From Aquirufa ecclesiirivi (lineage in GTDB: Bacteria; Bacteroidota; Bacteroidia; Cytophagales; Spirosomataceae): a stretch of DNA of 64,000 bases. The stretch spans positions 558,001 through 622,000 of the forward strand of contig NZ_JAANOP010000001.1 in NCBI RefSeq assembly GCF_011250515.1, given 5' to 3'. Every line of letters begins with the position of its first letter. Position 1 is the stretch's first letter. A program made the translations under genes and the position numbers. The notes beneath the pieces were generated by a model, which worked only from the letters and a program-made list of their open reading frames with translations, was not told the origin of the DNA and searched no databases. Below, one piece after another: positions 45,708 through 54,296 of this stretch.

Positions 45708-46579
45708 TATTTTCTAGCGGTAAACATTTTCACAAGAGTTGGGACAAAATCTTCTCCTGCACGTATACTGATGTAATCAGCTTGCCATTGTTTACATAAT
45801 TTTTTGAGTTCTTCGGCTCTATGGGAACCTTGTTCCTTTTGTAAGTTTTTGAAAAAAGCTGAACTGGTATTTACCCAGGTCGTTCTTTTTCTTTCTGGGT
45901 CAAAAATGGGGATAATACCCAAAGATGGAAGTTTTATTTCTTGCTTATCTACGATTTGGATGACTACTAAATCATGCATTTGAGACATAGCCCTTAATAG
46001 ATCTTGGTAATTCTCATCGATAAAATCAGATATGACAAAAATTAGGCTGCGCCTTTTTAACACCTGCAAGGTAAATCCTAAAGCCGCTTTGAGGTCGGTT
46101 CCAGTATTCTCTGGTTCCATTTTAAAAAGCTCAGTGATGACGCGGTAGGCATGTTTTTTACCCATGGCAGGAGGCATGAATTTCTCGTTTTTGTCGGAAA
46201 ATCCACAAAATCCTAAATGACTAGCTTCTTGCATGGCTGAAAAGGAAAGTACGCCAGCTACTTCTTTCAATGTTTTAAGTTTGGATTGGGAGTTTCTGCC
46301 CACCTGTTGGGAGGCGCTTACATCCAATAAAAAAAATACGGTTTGTTCTTTTTCTTCTTTGAATAATTTGACAAAAGTACCGTGGCCTTTGGCGGTGGTA
46401 TTCCAGTCGATATGACGTACATCGTCTCCATAATGGTATTGACGCAGGTCACTAAATTCCAATCCCGAGCCTTTGAAAATGGACGAAAAATTCCCGTGCA
46501 TTTGGGTATTTATCGCTTTTCTGATGCGAATTTCCAATTGAACAACATGGGAAAGAAAGGAATGAATGTCCGAATCCAT
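45707..46579 (-). CDS. DUF58 domain protein
   Basis: 290 residues. GSGLEFSDLRQYHYGDDVRHIDWNTTAKGHGTFVKLFKEEKEQTVFFLLDVSASQ is the DUF58 hallmark with a degenerate VWA-like core (DVSAS), followed by LKRRSLIFVISDFID. DUF58 proteins act with a MoxR-type AAA ATPase and VWA proteins in assembling or activating other proteins. Here it is the first gene of a run of three and no MoxR gene lies upstream, where the DUF4296 gene diverges. Confidence 0.9.
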   Translation of the reverse strand: MDSDIHSFLSHVVQLEIRIRKAINTQMHGNFSSIFKGSGLEFSDLRQYHYGDDVRHIDWNTTAKGHGTFVKLFKEEKEQTVFFLLDVSASQQVGRNSQSKLKTLKEVAGVLSFSAMQEASHLGFCGFSDKNEKFMPPAMGKKHAYRVITELFKMEPENTGTDLKAALGFTLQVLKRRSLIFVISDFIDENYQDLLRAMSQMHDLVVIQIVDKQEIKLPSLGIIPIFDPERKRTTWVNTSSAFFKNLQKEQGSHRAEELKKLCKQWQADYISIRAGEDFVPTLVKMFTARK

Positions 46580-46679
46580 GGAATGAATGAGGGCTTAGAA
46601 TCGTGCTAAATTACCTATTTTTTGAGCAAGTCGAATGAAAAGCCACAAAAGCTTTCTAAATTAAGGGGAAATTTGAACC

Positions 46680-47021
46680 ATGAGAAAAATTTATTTCCTA
46701 CTATGTTTGGGATTCTTAGCATGCGGGGAATCGTCGGAATCCAAACTCATTGAAGAGGATAAATTAGCTGAGATATTGGTCGATATACACATCGAAGAAT
46801 CCAAGGTTTCCAATTTGCATTTTGGAAGTATTGATTCATCGATCTTGGCGTACAATTATCAAGAAAAGCGTATTTTTAAAAAGTATGGAGTGGATTCTTT
46901 GCAGTTTGCGAGCAATTTTGATCGCTATGTACAAGAGCCAAAGGATTTTTTGCGCTTGTATGATAAGGTAAATCGAATCATGGAAAAACGATTTAAAAAG
47001 CCTGAAACTTCACATCGATGA
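46680..47021 (+). CDS. DUF4296 lipoprotein
   Basis: 113 residues with a lipobox (LGFLACGES, Cys at about 15). The body IEEDKLAEILVDIHIEESKVSN and YNYQEKRIFKKYGVDSLQFASNFDRYV matches DUF4296, a small helical lipoprotein family of Bacteroidota with unknown function. Its TGA overlaps the start of the phosphodiesterase gene by 4 bp, so these genes are translated together. Confidence 0.85.
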   Translation: MRKIYFLLCLGFLACGESSESKLIEEDKLAEILVDIHIEESKVSNLHFGSIDSSILAYNYQEKRIFKKYGVDSLQFASNFDRYVQEPKDFLRLYDKVNRIMEKRFKKPETSHR

Positions 47022-47917
47022 GACTAGTAGGATTATGTATTTTATGGCTATTAAACTTTATGGCTATGGCGCAGCTGCCTTTCATTCAAGGACATCGAGG
47101 GTTTAGAGGACTTTACCCAGAAAACACCATTCCGGCATTTGAACAGGCACTAAAAGCAGGTGTTCGAGTACTCGAGATGGATGTATGTATTTCTGCAGAT
47201 GGGCAAGTTCTTGTTTCTCATGAACCTTATATGAATTCAATCTATAGTTCCAAGCCAGATGGACAAGCTGTAACCAAGGAAGAAGAAAGGAAATTCAATC
47301 TGTTTCTGATGACTTATGAAGATATTAAACAGTTTGACACAGGAAAAAGGGGGAATGCCTCTTTCCCAGAGCAAAAAGCTATGGCAGCGCACAAACCATT
47401 GTTGTCCGAGGTTTTAGCACTGGGCGAAGCTTTTAGAAAAAAACACAAACAGGATATTTTTTACAATATTGAAATCAAATCTGTGGAGGCAGAATATGGT
47501 ATTTCTCAACCCAAAACGGTAGAAGAGTTTTCAGAGAAAGTTTGGACTGTTATTTCCAAGCAGGTAAAACCTGAGTACATCATGTTACAAAGTTTTGACT
47601 TCCAAGTGTTAAAATATTGGAATAAGGCCATGAAGGAAGGAAAATTTCCAGCACAAATTATGCTCTCTGCTTTAGTTTCGAGAAAAAGTCCAGAAAATAC
47701 GATCAAAGATTTAGGATTCGTCCCAGCTATTTACAGCCCTAATTATCAATCTCTAAGTCCAGAATTGGTGGTTTATTGCCATAAAAATGGAATGAAAGTA
47801 GTGCCATGGACAGCTAATGAAGCAGATGCCATATTTCGTTTGGCGGAGATGGGTGTTGATGCCGTCATTACCGATTATCCCAACCGTGTACCTCAATATT
47901 TAAAACCTGTGCATTGA
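47018..47917 (+). CDS. glycerophosphodiester phosphodiesterase
   Basis: 299 residues with a signal peptide. QGHRGFRGLYPENTIPAF, EMDVCISADGQVLVSHEP and the C-terminal VPWTANEADAIFRLAEMGVDAVITDYP are GDPD family motifs with the catalytic His pair and metal-binding Glu/Asp. It hydrolyses glycerophosphodiesters released from phospholipids to glycerol-3-phosphate and an alcohol, here in the periplasm. It lies in a tight plus-strand run and touches the next gene at the TGATG junction. Confidence 0.92.
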   Translation: MRLVGLCILWLLNFMAMAQLPFIQGHRGFRGLYPENTIPAFEQALKAGVRVLEMDVCISADGQVLVSHEPYMNSIYSSKPDGQAVTKEEERKFNLFLMTYEDIKQFDTGKRGNASFPEQKAMAAHKPLLSEVLALGEAFRKKHKQDIFYNIEIKSVEAEYGISQPKTVEEFSEKVWTVISKQVKPEYIMLQSFDFQVLKYWNKAMKEGKFPAQIMLSALVSRKSPENTIKDLGFVPAIYSPNYQSLSPELVVYCHKNGMKVVPWTANEADAIFRLAEMGVDAVITDYPNRVPQYLKPVH

Positions 47918-49449
47918 TGGCAAACGGAATTTCTTTATTCAATGAAACGCTTTTATGGTTCATGAAACGACGTATGTCGCGGATTGAATCCATCTATACT
48001 CGTCCATTGGATTTGCAGGAAATTTGTTTGAAAGATTTGGTACAATCAGGAAGGCAAACCGAATGGGGCAAGCAATTTGGCTATGGTCAAATCAATAATT
48101 ATGCTGCATTTAAGGCACAAGTGCCCATTTCTACCTATGAGGAAATTTTTCCTTACATCGATCGAGTGATGCAAGGTGAGCAGCAAATCCTTTGGAATAG
48201 TCCAGTGACATGGTTCTCTAAATCTTCTGGTACTACGAATGCACGGAGTAAGTTTATTCCTGTTTCTAAAGAATCATTAGAATCTTGTCACATGATGGGA
48301 GGAAAGGACATGATTACTTTATTGATACATAACCGACCCGAAACAAGGGTTTTTGAGGGGAAGGGCTTGTCTATTGGGGGTAGTTTGTCTTATTGTGCTA
48401 CCAATCCCAATGTGCTTGTAGGAGATGTGTCAGCCGTTATTATGAAGAATTTGCCTGTTTGGGCTCAAATGATTCGTACCCCTTCTTTGGAAGTAGCCTT
48501 GATGGATGATTGGGATCAGAAGATTGAGCGTATGGCATTGGAAACATCCAAAGAGAACGTAACGAGTATTTTGGGGGTTCCAACATGGACATTGGTATTG
48601 ATTGAAAAGATATTGGAAATTACGGGAAAGAAGTCCATTTTGGAAGTTTGGGAAAACTTTGAATTTATGATTCATGGAGCAGTAGCTTTCGGACCTTATC
48701 GGGAGTTATTCCAAAAACAAGTTTTTCGGGATCAAGGAGTGGGTTTTCTGGAAATATATAATGCCTCCGAGGGGTTCTTTGGTATTCAGGATGATTTGAC
48801 TTTAAACGACGAATTATTACTGATGTTGGATTATGGGATCTTTTATGAGTTTATTCCCATCAATGATGAAGGGGAGGAACAAGATACAATAGTTGATTTA
48901 AGTCAAGTGGAATTGGGGGTCAATTATGCTTTGGTGATTAGCACCAATGCGGGTTTGTGGCGCTATAAAATTGGAGATACGGTTCGTTTTACTTCTTTGG
49001 ACCCTTTTAGAATAAAAATTTCTGGGAGAACGAAGCATTTTATCAATGCTTTCGGAGAAGAGGTAATTATGGAAAATGCAGAAATAGCCATATCTAAAGC
49101 CTGTTTAACCACGAATGCCGTCATCAAAGAATATACAGCAGCGCCGAATTATATGAATGGTGGCCAACGTGGTAGCCACGAATGGATTATAGAATTTTCA
49201 AAAGCACCAAAAGAAATGCGTACCTTTGTGGAGGTATTGGATCAAACCCTCCGCGAGATTAATTCAGATTATGACGCTAAGCGGTCTTATGATTTAGTAT
49301 TAGGCCCACCCATTGTTCATCAGGCTCCATTGGGAACTTTTTACGCATGGATGCGGGAAAGAGGAAAGTTAGGAGGCCAGCATAAAGTTCCTCGATTGAG
49401 TAATAATCGGGAGTTTTTGGAGGGAGTCAAAGCTCATTTTAAAGAATAA
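47917..49449 (+). CDS. GH3 auxin-responsive-promoter family protein (acyl-adenylate enzyme fold)
   Basis: 510 residues. SSGTTNARSKFIPVSKES is the ATP/AMP motif I of the GH3 branch of the adenylate-forming superfamily, EIYNASEGFFGIQ motif II and YKIGDTVRFTSLDPFRIKISGRTKHFINAFGEE motif III. Plant members conjugate amino acids to acyl groups through an adenylate. The role in Bacteroidota is unknown. I use ATG 47917; it overlaps the previous TGA by one base. It might supply activated acyl groups to a carrier protein, but nothing links it directly to the cassette at 4602. Confidence 0.9.
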   Translation: MANGISLFNETLLWFMKRRMSRIESIYTRPLDLQEICLKDLVQSGRQTEWGKQFGYGQINNYAAFKAQVPISTYEEIFPYIDRVMQGEQQILWNSPVTWFSKSSGTTNARSKFIPVSKESLESCHMMGGKDMITLLIHNRPETRVFEGKGLSIGGSLSYCATNPNVLVGDVSAVIMKNLPVWAQMIRTPSLEVALMDDWDQKIERMALETSKENVTSILGVPTWTLVLIEKILEITGKKSILEVWENFEFMIHGAVAFGPYRELFQKQVFRDQGVGFLEIYNASEGFFGIQDDLTLNDELLLMLDYGIFYEFIPINDEGEEQDTIVDLSQVELGVNYALVISTNAGLWRYKIGDTVRFTSLDPFRIKISGRTKHFINAFGEEVIMENAEIAISKACLTTNAVIKEYTAAPNYMNGGQRGSHEWIIEFSKAPKEMRTFVEVLDQTLREINSDYDAKRSYDLVLGPPIVHQAPLGTFYAWMRERGKLGGQHKVPRLSNNREFLEGVKAHFKE

Positions 49450-49454
49450 AAAAC

Positions 49455-49907
49455 ATGTCATTAAAACTTACCATTGAGAACGGGATCAAAGACGCGATGC
49501 GTGCAAAAGATGCCGATAGACTACGTGCATTACGTGCAATTAAGTCACAAATTTTATTAGAAGAAACTTCTGGATCCCATGCGGGTGAATTGTCAGCTGA
49601 TACAGAAATGAAGATTTTGATGAAAGCTGCCAAGCAACGTAAAGATTCATTGGAAGTGTATGTAGCTCAAAACCGCCCAGACTTAGCCGAAAAAGAACAG
49701 GCAGAATTGAGTATTATTGAAGAGTTTTTACCAAAGCAGTTGAGTGAGGCAGAATTGACAGAAAAGATTCAGGCTATCATTGTTCAAGTAGGAGCTATGA
49801 GCCCGGCAGATATGGGTAAAGTAATGGGAGTAGCAAGTAAGCAATTAGCTGGATTGGCGGATGGTAAAGCTATTTCAACCAAAGTAGGAGAACTTTTAAA
49901 GAAATAA
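49455..49907 (+). CDS. GatB/YqeY domain protein
   Basis: 150 residues. MSLKLTIENGIKDAMRAKDADRLRALRAIKSQILLEE followed by the helical C-terminal part LSEAELTEKIQAIIVQVGAMSPADMGKVMG is the YqeY family, which resembles the tRNA-binding tail of GatB. The function is not settled; a role near tRNA-dependent amidation is suspected. Full length. It lies 5 bp after the GH3-like gene. Confidence 0.92.
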   Translation: MSLKLTIENGIKDAMRAKDADRLRALRAIKSQILLEETSGSHAGELSADTEMKILMKAAKQRKDSLEVYVAQNRPDLAEKEQAELSIIEEFLPKQLSEAELTEKIQAIIVQVGAMSPADMGKVMGVASKQLAGLADGKAISTKVGELLKK

Positions 49908-49908
49908 A

Positions 49909-50970
49909 GTGTCAGAAATAGCTAAGAAAGAGGAATTGGGAGCCATCAGAAAGCTCAGTTTAGACGAGTTGAAGCAACTTATGATTCAGCATGGTGATCC
50001 TGCGTTTCGTGCTAAACAAGTTCATGAGTGGATTTGGAAGAAATCAGCCCGCAGTTTTGATGCGATGGGTAATATTCCGAAAACGACACGTGAGTGGTTA
50101 AATCAACATTTTTCTTTGCAATGTGTACAGACGGACGATATGCAAATTAGCACGGATCGGACGATTAAGTCGAGTTTTAAGTTGCATGACGGGCATTTGG
50201 TAGAGGGGGTATTAATTCCTACTAGAGAAAGAATGACTGCTTGTGTATCATCGCAAGTGGGTTGTTCTTTGACTTGTAGTTTTTGTGCTACGGGTTATAT
50301 GGATCGGAAACGAAATCTGGAGTCTTATGAGATTTATGACCAAGTGGTATTGATTCGTGATCAAGCTCAAGAAAAATATGGCATACCACTGACCAATATT
50401 GTTTATATGGGGATGGGGGAACCTTTATTGAATTATGCCAATGTGTTGAAATCGATTGAGGAAATTACCTCACCAGATGGCTTAGGGATGTCGCCAAAGC
50501 GGATTACGGTTTCTACGGCAGGCATTGCTAAAATGATTAAGAAGTTGGGGGATGATCAAGTTAAATTTAATTTGGCGCTTTCACTTCATGCGGCCAATGA
50601 TACAAAAAGGAATCAGATTATGCCGATTAATGAAACCAACACCTTGGTGGCATTAGCAGAGGCTTTGAGGTATTTTTACGATAAAACAGAAAATGAGATT
50701 ACGTTAGAGTATATCATGTTCAATAAGTTCAATGACTCCGTAGAAGATGCTAAAGAGTTGTGGGAATTTGCAAGAAAGTTGCCTTGTAAGATTAATATCA
50801 TAGAATATAACCCGATTGCACAGGCCTCATTTGTAAACGCAGAAGCTGATGCTTTAGCGAAGTTTACCGCATTTTTAGAAAGTAAGAAGATGATTGTCAA
50901 TGTGCGACGGTCTAGAGGCAAGGATATTGATGCGGCTTGTGGACAATTAGCAGGAAAGAAAACAGCATAA
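49909..50970 (+). CDS. rlmN: 23S rRNA (adenine-2503-C2)-methyltransferase
   Basis: 353 residues from a GTG one base after the yqeY stop. A radical-SAM cluster motif CX3CX2C is formed by Cys119, Cys123 and Cys126 (VGCSLTCSFCATG), GMGEPLLNY is the SAM-binding GGE-like motif, and Cys344 near the end (DAACGQLAG) is the expected catalytic cysteine. RlmN methylates A2503 of 23S rRNA and A37 of some tRNAs. No Cfr-specific features noticed. Confidence 0.95.
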   Translation: MSEIAKKEELGAIRKLSLDELKQLMIQHGDPAFRAKQVHEWIWKKSARSFDAMGNIPKTTREWLNQHFSLQCVQTDDMQISTDRTIKSSFKLHDGHLVEGVLIPTRERMTACVSSQVGCSLTCSFCATGYMDRKRNLESYEIYDQVVLIRDQAQEKYGIPLTNIVYMGMGEPLLNYANVLKSIEEITSPDGLGMSPKRITVSTAGIAKMIKKLGDDQVKFNLALSLHAANDTKRNQIMPINETNTLVALAEALRYFYDKTENEITLEYIMFNKFNDSVEDAKELWEFARKLPCKINIIEYNPIAQASFVNAEADALAKFTAFLESKKMIVNVRRSRGKDIDAACGQLAGKKTA

Positions 50971-50979
50971 TTTTATTGG

Positions 50980-51564
50980 ATGGAAGCGCAGAATAGGCTA
51001 TTTCCTGTTTTTTTGAAATTGGAACAATTAGATGTTTTGGTTGTAGGAGGGGGAAATGTTGCTTTAGAAAAGGTATCAGCTATGTTAAGGAATGCACCTA
51101 ACTCTAGAATAAGTTTGGTGGCTCCATTTTTCAGAGAAGATACATTGGATTATTTGAAGGATTTTCCACAAGTTCAATTGATGCACAGACCATTTGAAGC
51201 AGCGGATTTGGATGGAAGGGATTTGGTGATTTGCACAACAGATCAATATGAATTGCATGTCCAGATTCGTGAATTAGCTCAGCAAAGACATTTATTGTGC
51301 AATGTGGCTGATACCCCGGCATTATGTGATTTTTATTTAGGGTCAATCGTTCAAAAGGGGGATTTGAAAATTGCGATTTCTACCAATGGCAAGTCGCCTA
51401 CTTTAGCTAAACGCATTCGGGCCTTTTTAGAAGAGGTTATACCTGATGACATTCAAACCTCTTTAGATTCCTTGGAGGCCTTGCGTAAAGACCTTAAGGG
51501 CGATTTTGAATCCAAGATAAAGGCGCTGAATGAGTTAACGAAGGGTTTGATTTTCAAGAAATAA
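50980..51564 (+). CDS. precorrin-2 dehydrogenase/sirohydrochlorin ferrochelatase-like protein
   Basis: 194 residues. LDVLVVGGGNVALEKVSAML is the NAD-binding motif, CTTDQYELHVQI and CNVADTPALCDFYLGSIVQKGDLKIAISTNGKSPTLAKRIRAFLE match the CysG N-terminal domain (Met8p type). It oxidises precorrin-2 and inserts iron to make siroheme for sulfite or nitrite reduction. The methyltransferase half is not fused, as in many Bacteroidota. It ends the plus-strand run that starts at 46680. Confidence 0.9.
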   Translation: MEAQNRLFPVFLKLEQLDVLVVGGGNVALEKVSAMLRNAPNSRISLVAPFFREDTLDYLKDFPQVQLMHRPFEAADLDGRDLVICTTDQYELHVQIRELAQQRHLLCNVADTPALCDFYLGSIVQKGDLKIAISTNGKSPTLAKRIRAFLEEVIPDDIQTSLDSLEALRKDLKGDFESKIKALNELTKGLIFKK

Positions 51565-51632
51565 TCAGGGGAGGATTTCTTAGGAGAAAAAGGGATTTAT
51601 TGCTGATTTTATGGATTTTATTGATTTTTAAA

Positions 51633-51686
51633 AGATTTGACAACTTTTAAAAAGTTGTCAAATCTAAACTCAAGTAGACAAATCTA
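51633..51686. repeat. REP-like palindrome upstream of the RAYT gene
   Basis: Perfect 16-bp arms (AGATTTGACAACTTTT 51633-51648; AAAAGTTGTCAAATCT 51650-51665) around one A, plus a half-site TAGACAAATCTA at 51675-51686. The arms match those of the palindrome downstream of the transposase. The rest of the gap 51565-51826 shows nothing I can name. Confidence 0.88.
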
Positions 51687-51826
51687 TTGACAAGGAATCG
51701 TTTTTCAAAGTTAGTATCCTAATTGATAAGTCTTCATCTTCACCAAATTTTATCAATAAACTGATATTCTTCTCGGACGAATGTTAATGCAGTTCATAAT
51801 TTCTAGATTCGTTTTTAATCTAGCTT

Positions 51827-52429
51827 ATGGCCTTTGTCGAACACTATTATACTCAATTTACATCTGGAGAATTTTATCACCTTTACAACAGAGGGGTAGA
51901 TAGGAAATCAATATTCAAATCTCGATCAAATTATTTTTATTTTTTGCGTCAGTGGGTAAAATACCTTGAGGGCTACTTAGATGTATTAGCCTATAGTCTA
52001 AACGACAACCATTTTCATTTTTTAGTACAGGTCAAACATTTTAGTGACAGTGATTTAGGAGGGAAGACGGTTCACGAACTAATTGCGAGTAGACTTAAAA
52101 AGTTTTTCCAATCTTATACCATGGCTTTTAATAAGCAACATGGGCGTGTAGGGACACTGTTTCAAACACCATTTAAGCGGGTATTGGTTGAGAAATCGGA
52201 GGATTTGACTACTTTGATAAGTTATATCCATATTAATCCACAGAAGCATGGATTAATATCAGATTTTAGGCAATGGGAATGGAGTTCTTATTCCCAGGTA
52301 ATACAATTCAAAAAGAGTTTTGTCGAAAAAGAATTTGTGTTGGAATGGTTTGGCGGAAAAAAACAGTTTATTGATTTTCACTCAAGGGAAATCAAAGAAA
52401 CTGATATTCTTTCATTGACGGACGAGTAA
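51827..52429 (+). CDS. REP-associated tyrosine transposase (RAYT, Y1_Tnp/HUH)
   Basis: 200 residues. GEFYHLYNRGVDRKSIF opens the IS200-like fold; NDNHFHFLVQV holds the HUH histidine pair; SYTMAFNKQHGRVGTLFQ includes the candidate nucleophile Tyr; YIHINPQKHGLI and WSSY follow as in RAYTs. These single-strand nucleases recognise REP hairpins and are domesticated, not self-mobile. Palindromes of the same sequence lie 162 bp before and 52 bp after the gene, as in other RAYT loci. The gene is complete, so it may be active. Confidence 0.92.
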   Translation: MAFVEHYYTQFTSGEFYHLYNRGVDRKSIFKSRSNYFYFLRQWVKYLEGYLDVLAYSLNDNHFHFLVQVKHFSDSDLGGKTVHELIASRLKKFFQSYTMAFNKQHGRVGTLFQTPFKRVLVEKSEDLTTLISYIHINPQKHGLISDFRQWEWSSYSQVIQFKKSFVEKEFVLEWFGGKKQFIDFHSREIKETDILSLTDE

Positions 52430-52442
52430 TGGAGGGATTTAT

Positions 52443-52515
52443 GTTGACATTTGACAATGATTTGACAAGGTTTGACAACTTAGATTTGACAACTTTTTAA
52501 AAGTTGTCAAATCTA
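52443..52515. repeat. REP-like palindrome with TTTGACAA direct repeats downstream of the RAYT gene
   Basis: Perfect 17-bp arms (TAGATTTGACAACTTTT 52481-52497; right arm 52499-52515) around one T. Before it, TTGACA/TTTGACAA-type half-sites recur at short intervals from 52443 (ATTTGACAA, ATTTGACAA, GTTTGACAA). Confidence 0.88.
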
Positions 52516-52560
52516 CCCTTGCCCATACACCCCTTGCCCATACACCCCTTGCCCATACCT
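52516..52560. repeat. three tandem 15-bp repeats
   Basis: CCCTTGCCCATACAC is repeated at 52516 and 52531, and a third unit ending in CCT starts at 52546. It abuts the REP-like palindrome directly. Further decayed CCCTTACC pieces follow to about 52575. Confidence 0.9.
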
Positions 52561-52632
52561 TCTTACCCTTACCTTCATTCCAGCAAGACTTATTTCACCT
52601 TAGTTTCTATAGTAGTACATCAATTTTAGTCA

Positions 52633-52664
52633 AAAAAATAGGGCTCGACTGAGCCCTATTTTTT
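52633..52664. terminator. bidirectional intrinsic terminator, mainly for fbaA
   Basis: AAAAAATAGGGCTC (52633-52646) pairs with GAGCCCTATTTTTT (52651-52664) around GACT. The A- and T-runs allow termination from both sides; fbaA (minus) ends 20 bp away at 52684. Confidence 0.9.
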
Positions 52665-52683
52665 ATGATTAATCCTGTACAAA

Positions 52684-53766
52684 TTATAAGTACTGATTGG
52701 CATTGTTGGCATTTAAATCTTCAAAAGCTGATTTTAAACGGGCAACAAATGTGTCTTCTCCTTTACGTAACCAAACACGCGGGTCATAAAATTTCTTGTT
52801 TGGAGCATCGTCACCACTAGGGTTACCAATTTGACCTTGTAGATAAGCTTCTTTCTCTTTGTAAAAATTAAGAATACCTTCCCAGAAAGCCCATTGCAAA
52901 TCCGTATCGATGTTCATTTTGATAGCTCCATAGGAGATAGCTTCGCGAATTTCTTCACGAGAAGAACCTGAACCACCATGGAACACGAAGTTGATCGGTT
53001 TCTCAGCGGCTAATGCATATTTGTGACGGATGAAATCTTGAGAGTTTTTCAAGATGACAGGTTGTAATTTTACATTTCCTGGTTTGTATACACCGTGAAC
53101 GTTACCAAAAGCAGCAGCAATGGTGAAACGATGAGAAATAGCATTTAATACCTCATAGGCATAAGCCACTTCTTCCGGTTGAGTGTATAATTTAGAAGAA
53201 TCTACATCTGAATTATCCACACCATCTTCTTCACCGCCTGTTACACCTAATTCAATTTCAAGTGTCATGCCAATCTTAGCCATACGGGTTAAGTATTTAG
53301 CGCAGATTTCTAAGTTTTCTTCTAAAGGCTCTTCCGACAAATCTATCATATGAGAAGAGAACAAAGGTTGTCCTGTTTCAGCATAGAATTTTTCACCTGC
53401 ATCCAAAAGTCCGTCTAACCAAGGAAGTAATTTTTTCGCGCAGTGGTCGGTATGAAGAATTACTTGCACGCCATACACTTTAGCTAATTGGTGTACATGA
53501 TAAGCTCCAGAGATAGCCCCAGCGATGGATGCTTCTTGGTTTCCATTAGGAAGAGATTTTCCAGCATAAAATTGAGCACCGCCATTCGAGAATTGAATGA
53601 TAACTGGGGAATTTACTGCTTTTGCAGCTTCTAATACGCCGTTAACAGTGTCAGTACCAGTAACATTTACCGCAGGTAATGCAAATTGGTGTTTTTTAGC
53701 AATTTCAAATAATTCCTGTACGGCATCTCCGTACAAAACACCTTTTTGGTTGGTTAAACTTGACAT
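52684..53766 (-). CDS. fbaA: class II fructose-bisphosphate aldolase
   Basis: 360 residues from ATG 53766 (MSSLTNQKGVLYGD); a longer frame to 53847 would add 27 residues that look like untranslated leader. ILHTDHCAKKLLPW with the zinc His, LEIELGVTGGEEDG, NVHGVY, FVFHGGSGSSREEI and KMNIDTDLQWAFW are class IIA aldolase motifs, and the length fits the FbaA subgroup. It cleaves fructose-1,6-bisphosphate in glycolysis using Zn. It is a single gene with its own terminator, divergent from the ribosomal operon. Confidence 0.95.
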   Translation of the reverse strand: MSSLTNQKGVLYGDAVQELFEIAKKHQFALPAVNVTGTDTVNGVLEAAKAVNSPVIIQFSNGGAQFYAGKSLPNGNQEASIAGAISGAYHVHQLAKVYGVQVILHTDHCAKKLLPWLDGLLDAGEKFYAETGQPLFSSHMIDLSEEPLEENLEICAKYLTRMAKIGMTLEIELGVTGGEEDGVDNSDVDSSKLYTQPEEVAYAYEVLNAISHRFTIAAAFGNVHGVYKPGNVKLQPVILKNSQDFIRHKYALAAEKPINFVFHGGSGSSREEIREAISYGAIKMNIDTDLQWAFWEGILNFYKEKEAYLQGQIGNPSGDDAPNKKFYDPRVWLRKGEDTFVARLKSAFEDLNANNANQYL

Positions 53767-53825
53767 AATGATTTTTTTTCTTGGGAAATAAATAAAAACT
53801 ACCTGATTAACAGGTGAGTAGGGCA

Positions 53826-53833
53826 CAAATTTA
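53826..53833 (-). promoter_or_regulatory. candidate -7 box for fbaA
   Basis: Minus-strand TAAATTTG (plus CAAATTTA) matches TAnnTTTG and lies 60 bp before the fbaA ATG. I find no TTG at the expected 19-21 bp distance. Confidence 0.35.
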
Positions 53834-53917
53834 GTAAAAATGCACAAATTCTAAGGCTTAATTCCGAATAATACACAGACTCAGTGGATTAGCTAAAAAA
53901 TATTTTTAATAGAGCTA

Positions 53918-53947
53918 TTGGATGTGTTAATATTTTTCCTACCTTTG
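53918..53947 (+). promoter_or_regulatory. Bacteroidota-type promoter of the ribosomal protein operon
   Basis: TTG at 53918-53920, 19 bp spacer, TACCTTTG at 53940-53947: a full match to the -33/-7 consensus. It lies about 350 bp before rplC. Confidence 0.8.
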
Positions 53948-54296
53948 CACTCCCGTTCGACAAACGCAGTTTTTTATTCAGAAAGAGGTTGGCAGAACTT
54001 CTCGAATTTATTTAAAACACCAAAAATGCGGGTCGAAATGGTTTAAATTGAGGTAAGCTCGATTTTTGTGTTAGAACTGGTATTGATTAATGAATGTTGA
54101 ATGCCCAACCCATTGATTGAATATTAAGCTACACAAGGTGTTTTTCGCTGTTATCCACAGCGCCGCCATCTTGTCGCTTTACGCCAATCTGCATTTTTAT
54201 TGATTCTTCGTCATTGTTCGCAGTGATTTTTGAATAAAAGTCTCACAACAAGCCTTAGATAGCCTTGTGAGCATAATTTTTTAAACAAAATATTAT
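53948..54296 (+). promoter_or_regulatory. structured leader of the rplC operon
   Basis: About 340 nt without a convincing frame. A two-part hairpin is at 54134-54173: CAAGGTG pairs with CATCTTG (one G-U), and inside it CGCTG pairs with CAGCG around TTATCCA. A terminator-like hairpin follows at 54242-54271 (CTCACAA / TTGTGAG) with six T at 54277-54282, only 14 nt before the rplC ATG. Near the expected transcript start CGTT-CGACA-AACG is followed by TTTTTT. These may serve attenuation or r-protein feedback; no known family was recognised. Confidence 0.55.

Noticed and set aside
52516-52560. Tandem repeat as a possible CRISPR
   Set aside because: Units are directly adjacent with no spacers and only 15 bp long; no cas genes nearby.
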